15,372 nucleotides of DNA. It comes from Bifidobacteriaceae bacterium. GTDB lineage: Bacteria; Actinomycetota; Actinomycetes; Actinomycetales; WQXJ01. A program made the translations under genes and the position numbers. Positions 14,565 through 15,372 of this stretch are shown here, in pieces. The notes below the pieces were generated by a model, which was not told where the DNA came from, did not search any database, and worked only from the letters and a program-made list of their open reading frames with translations. The stretch's first letter is position 1. Each line of letters starts with the position of its first letter. The stretch lies in assembly GCA_031265345.1 (NCBI GenBank), contig JAISCU010000009.1, positions 1 through 15,372 of the forward strand, given 5' to 3'.

Positions 14565-15372
14565 CGTTCGCCGCCACCACCACCGTCCTGGCCCCGTCGA
14601 CGCCGAAGGCCCGCGCCCAGGCGAACCTGGCGGCCATCGGCACGCTGCACGACCTCGAGGCCACCGGGCGCGCCCCCAGCGCGGGCGACCAGGCGGTCCT
14701 GGCCAGATGGTCGGCGTGGGGCGCGGTCCCGCAGATGTTCGAGTCCGGGCGGCCCGAATGGGACGCCCTGAGAGCACGCCTGACCGACGAGCTGACCGCG
14801 CAGGAGCACGACCGGGCCTCCGCCACCACCCTGAACGCCCACTACACCGACCCCGGCATCGCGCAGGCGATCTGGGCGGCCGCCGCCGGAGCCGGGGTCA
14901 CGTCCGGCCTGGTGCTCGAACCGGGATGCGGGTCCGGCGCGTTCATCGCGCACGCCCCGCCGGGCGTCCACATGGTCGGAGTCGAACTCGACCCGGTCAC
15001 CGCCCGGATAGCGTCCCACCTGTACCCGCGCGCCCACATCCGCGCGGAGGGGTTCGAACGCACCCGCCTGCCCGACCAGCGCCCGTTCGTCGCCACGGTC
15101 GGGAACGTGCCGTTCTCGTCCGTCGCCCCCTACGACCCGGTCGACAACCCGCAGCGCCTGTCGTTGCACAACTACTTCATCGTCAAAGCGATGAGACACG
15201 TCGAGCCCGGCGGATACGGCCTCCTGCTGACGTCGAGCTGGACATTGGACGCCGGCCGGTCGATAGCCCGCGCCCAGATCGCCCGCCAAGCCGACCTGGT
15301 GGCCGCGTTCCGGTTCCCGACCGGCGCGTTCCGGAGAGTGGCGGGAACCGACGTGGTGGCGGACCTGCTGGT
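14393..15372 (+). CDS. large N6-adenine DNA methylase-like protein (N-terminal part, truncated by window)
   Basis: The open frame continues past the window end. Clear coding begins near 14530 (SDQLERADQRLTFAATTTVL...). Next come WSGWG-like WSAWGAVPQMFE and LNAHYTDPGIAQAIW, the SAM-binding motif EPGCGSGAF (from 14918), and GNVPF (15101-15115) in place of the NPPF/Y motif, then LHNYFIVKAMRHVEPGGYGLLLTSSWTLD. This order is typical of very large methylase-helicase proteins carried by ICEs and plasmids, where SNF2-type helicase motifs follow; that part would lie beyond the window. The start is unsettled: ATG 14393 is the last start codon before the recognisable region and overlaps the upstream gene by 172 bases. 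The frame is open back to GTG 13772. It might protect DNA during transfer; its activity is inferred. Confidence 0.8.
   Translation, partial: MDSAVGADRADQADALAAGGPGGSPALWDSPGPGNDTPRTRAHAGHSDQLERADQRLTFAATTTVLAPSTPKARAQANLAAIGTLHDLEATGRAPSAGDQAVLARWSAWGAVPQMFESGRPEWDALRARLTDELTAQEHDRASATTLNAHYTDPGIAQAIWAAAAGAGVTSGLVLEPGCGSGAFIAHAPPGVHMVGVELDPVTARIASHLYPRAHIRAEGFERTRLPDQRPFVATVGNVPFSSVAPYDPVDNPQRLSLHNYFIVKAMRHVEPGGYGLLLTSSWTLDAGRSIARAQIARQADLVAAFRFPTGAFRRVAGTDVVADLL

Overview
The window is high-GC DNA with GC-rich third codon positions, typical of an actinobacterium. It reads as the left chromosomal junction and about 15 kb of an integrated conjugative or mobilizable element (ICE/IME). Genus cannot be told from the sequence alone.

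Layout. Bases 1-210 look chromosomal: the 3' end of a LysE/RhtB-like exporter gene, a bidirectional terminator hairpin and a complete tRNA-Met(CAT) on the minus strand. Then come a tyrosine integrase (442-1695) and a small AlpA/excisionase-type HTH protein (2051-2287), the integration/excision module. On the minus strand follows a less GC-rich cargo pair: a secreted chymotrypsin-fold (streptogrisin-like) pre-pro-protease and a small lipoprotein. The mobilization module on the plus strand is a twin zinc-finger/coiled-coil protein gene (frameshifted in this sequence), one base from a 1243-residue MobF (TrwC/TraI-type) relaxase-helicase. An AbiEi/AbiEii type IV toxin-antitoxin pair follows. On the minus strand is a prim-pol plus DnaG/Toprim primase, also frameshifted. 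Divergent from it are an unrecognised 223-residue protein and the start of a large N6-adenine methylase-like gene that runs off the window.

How it fits together: integrase and excisionase would move the element, the relaxase would nick and unwind it for transfer, primase and methylase would serve DNA maintenance after transfer, and AbiE would stabilise it or defend against phage. No coupling protein or type IV secretion genes are in the window; they may lie to the right.

The most unusual signal is a DNA-level repeat family with core GTGAACGA. It forms two dense clusters more than 6 kb apart: about twenty copies inside the zinc-finger gene just before the relaxase (5233-5591), and about thirteen in the gap between abiEii and the primase (11547-11933). 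In the coding cluster it occurs in all three codon phases and both orientations, so it is conserved as DNA and not as a peptide repeat. It looks like an array of protein-binding sites (iteron, partition, transfer-origin or regulatory) or an unusual dispersed repeat. Two clean frameshifts, each beside a G/C run, should be checked as sequencing errors before being read as biology.
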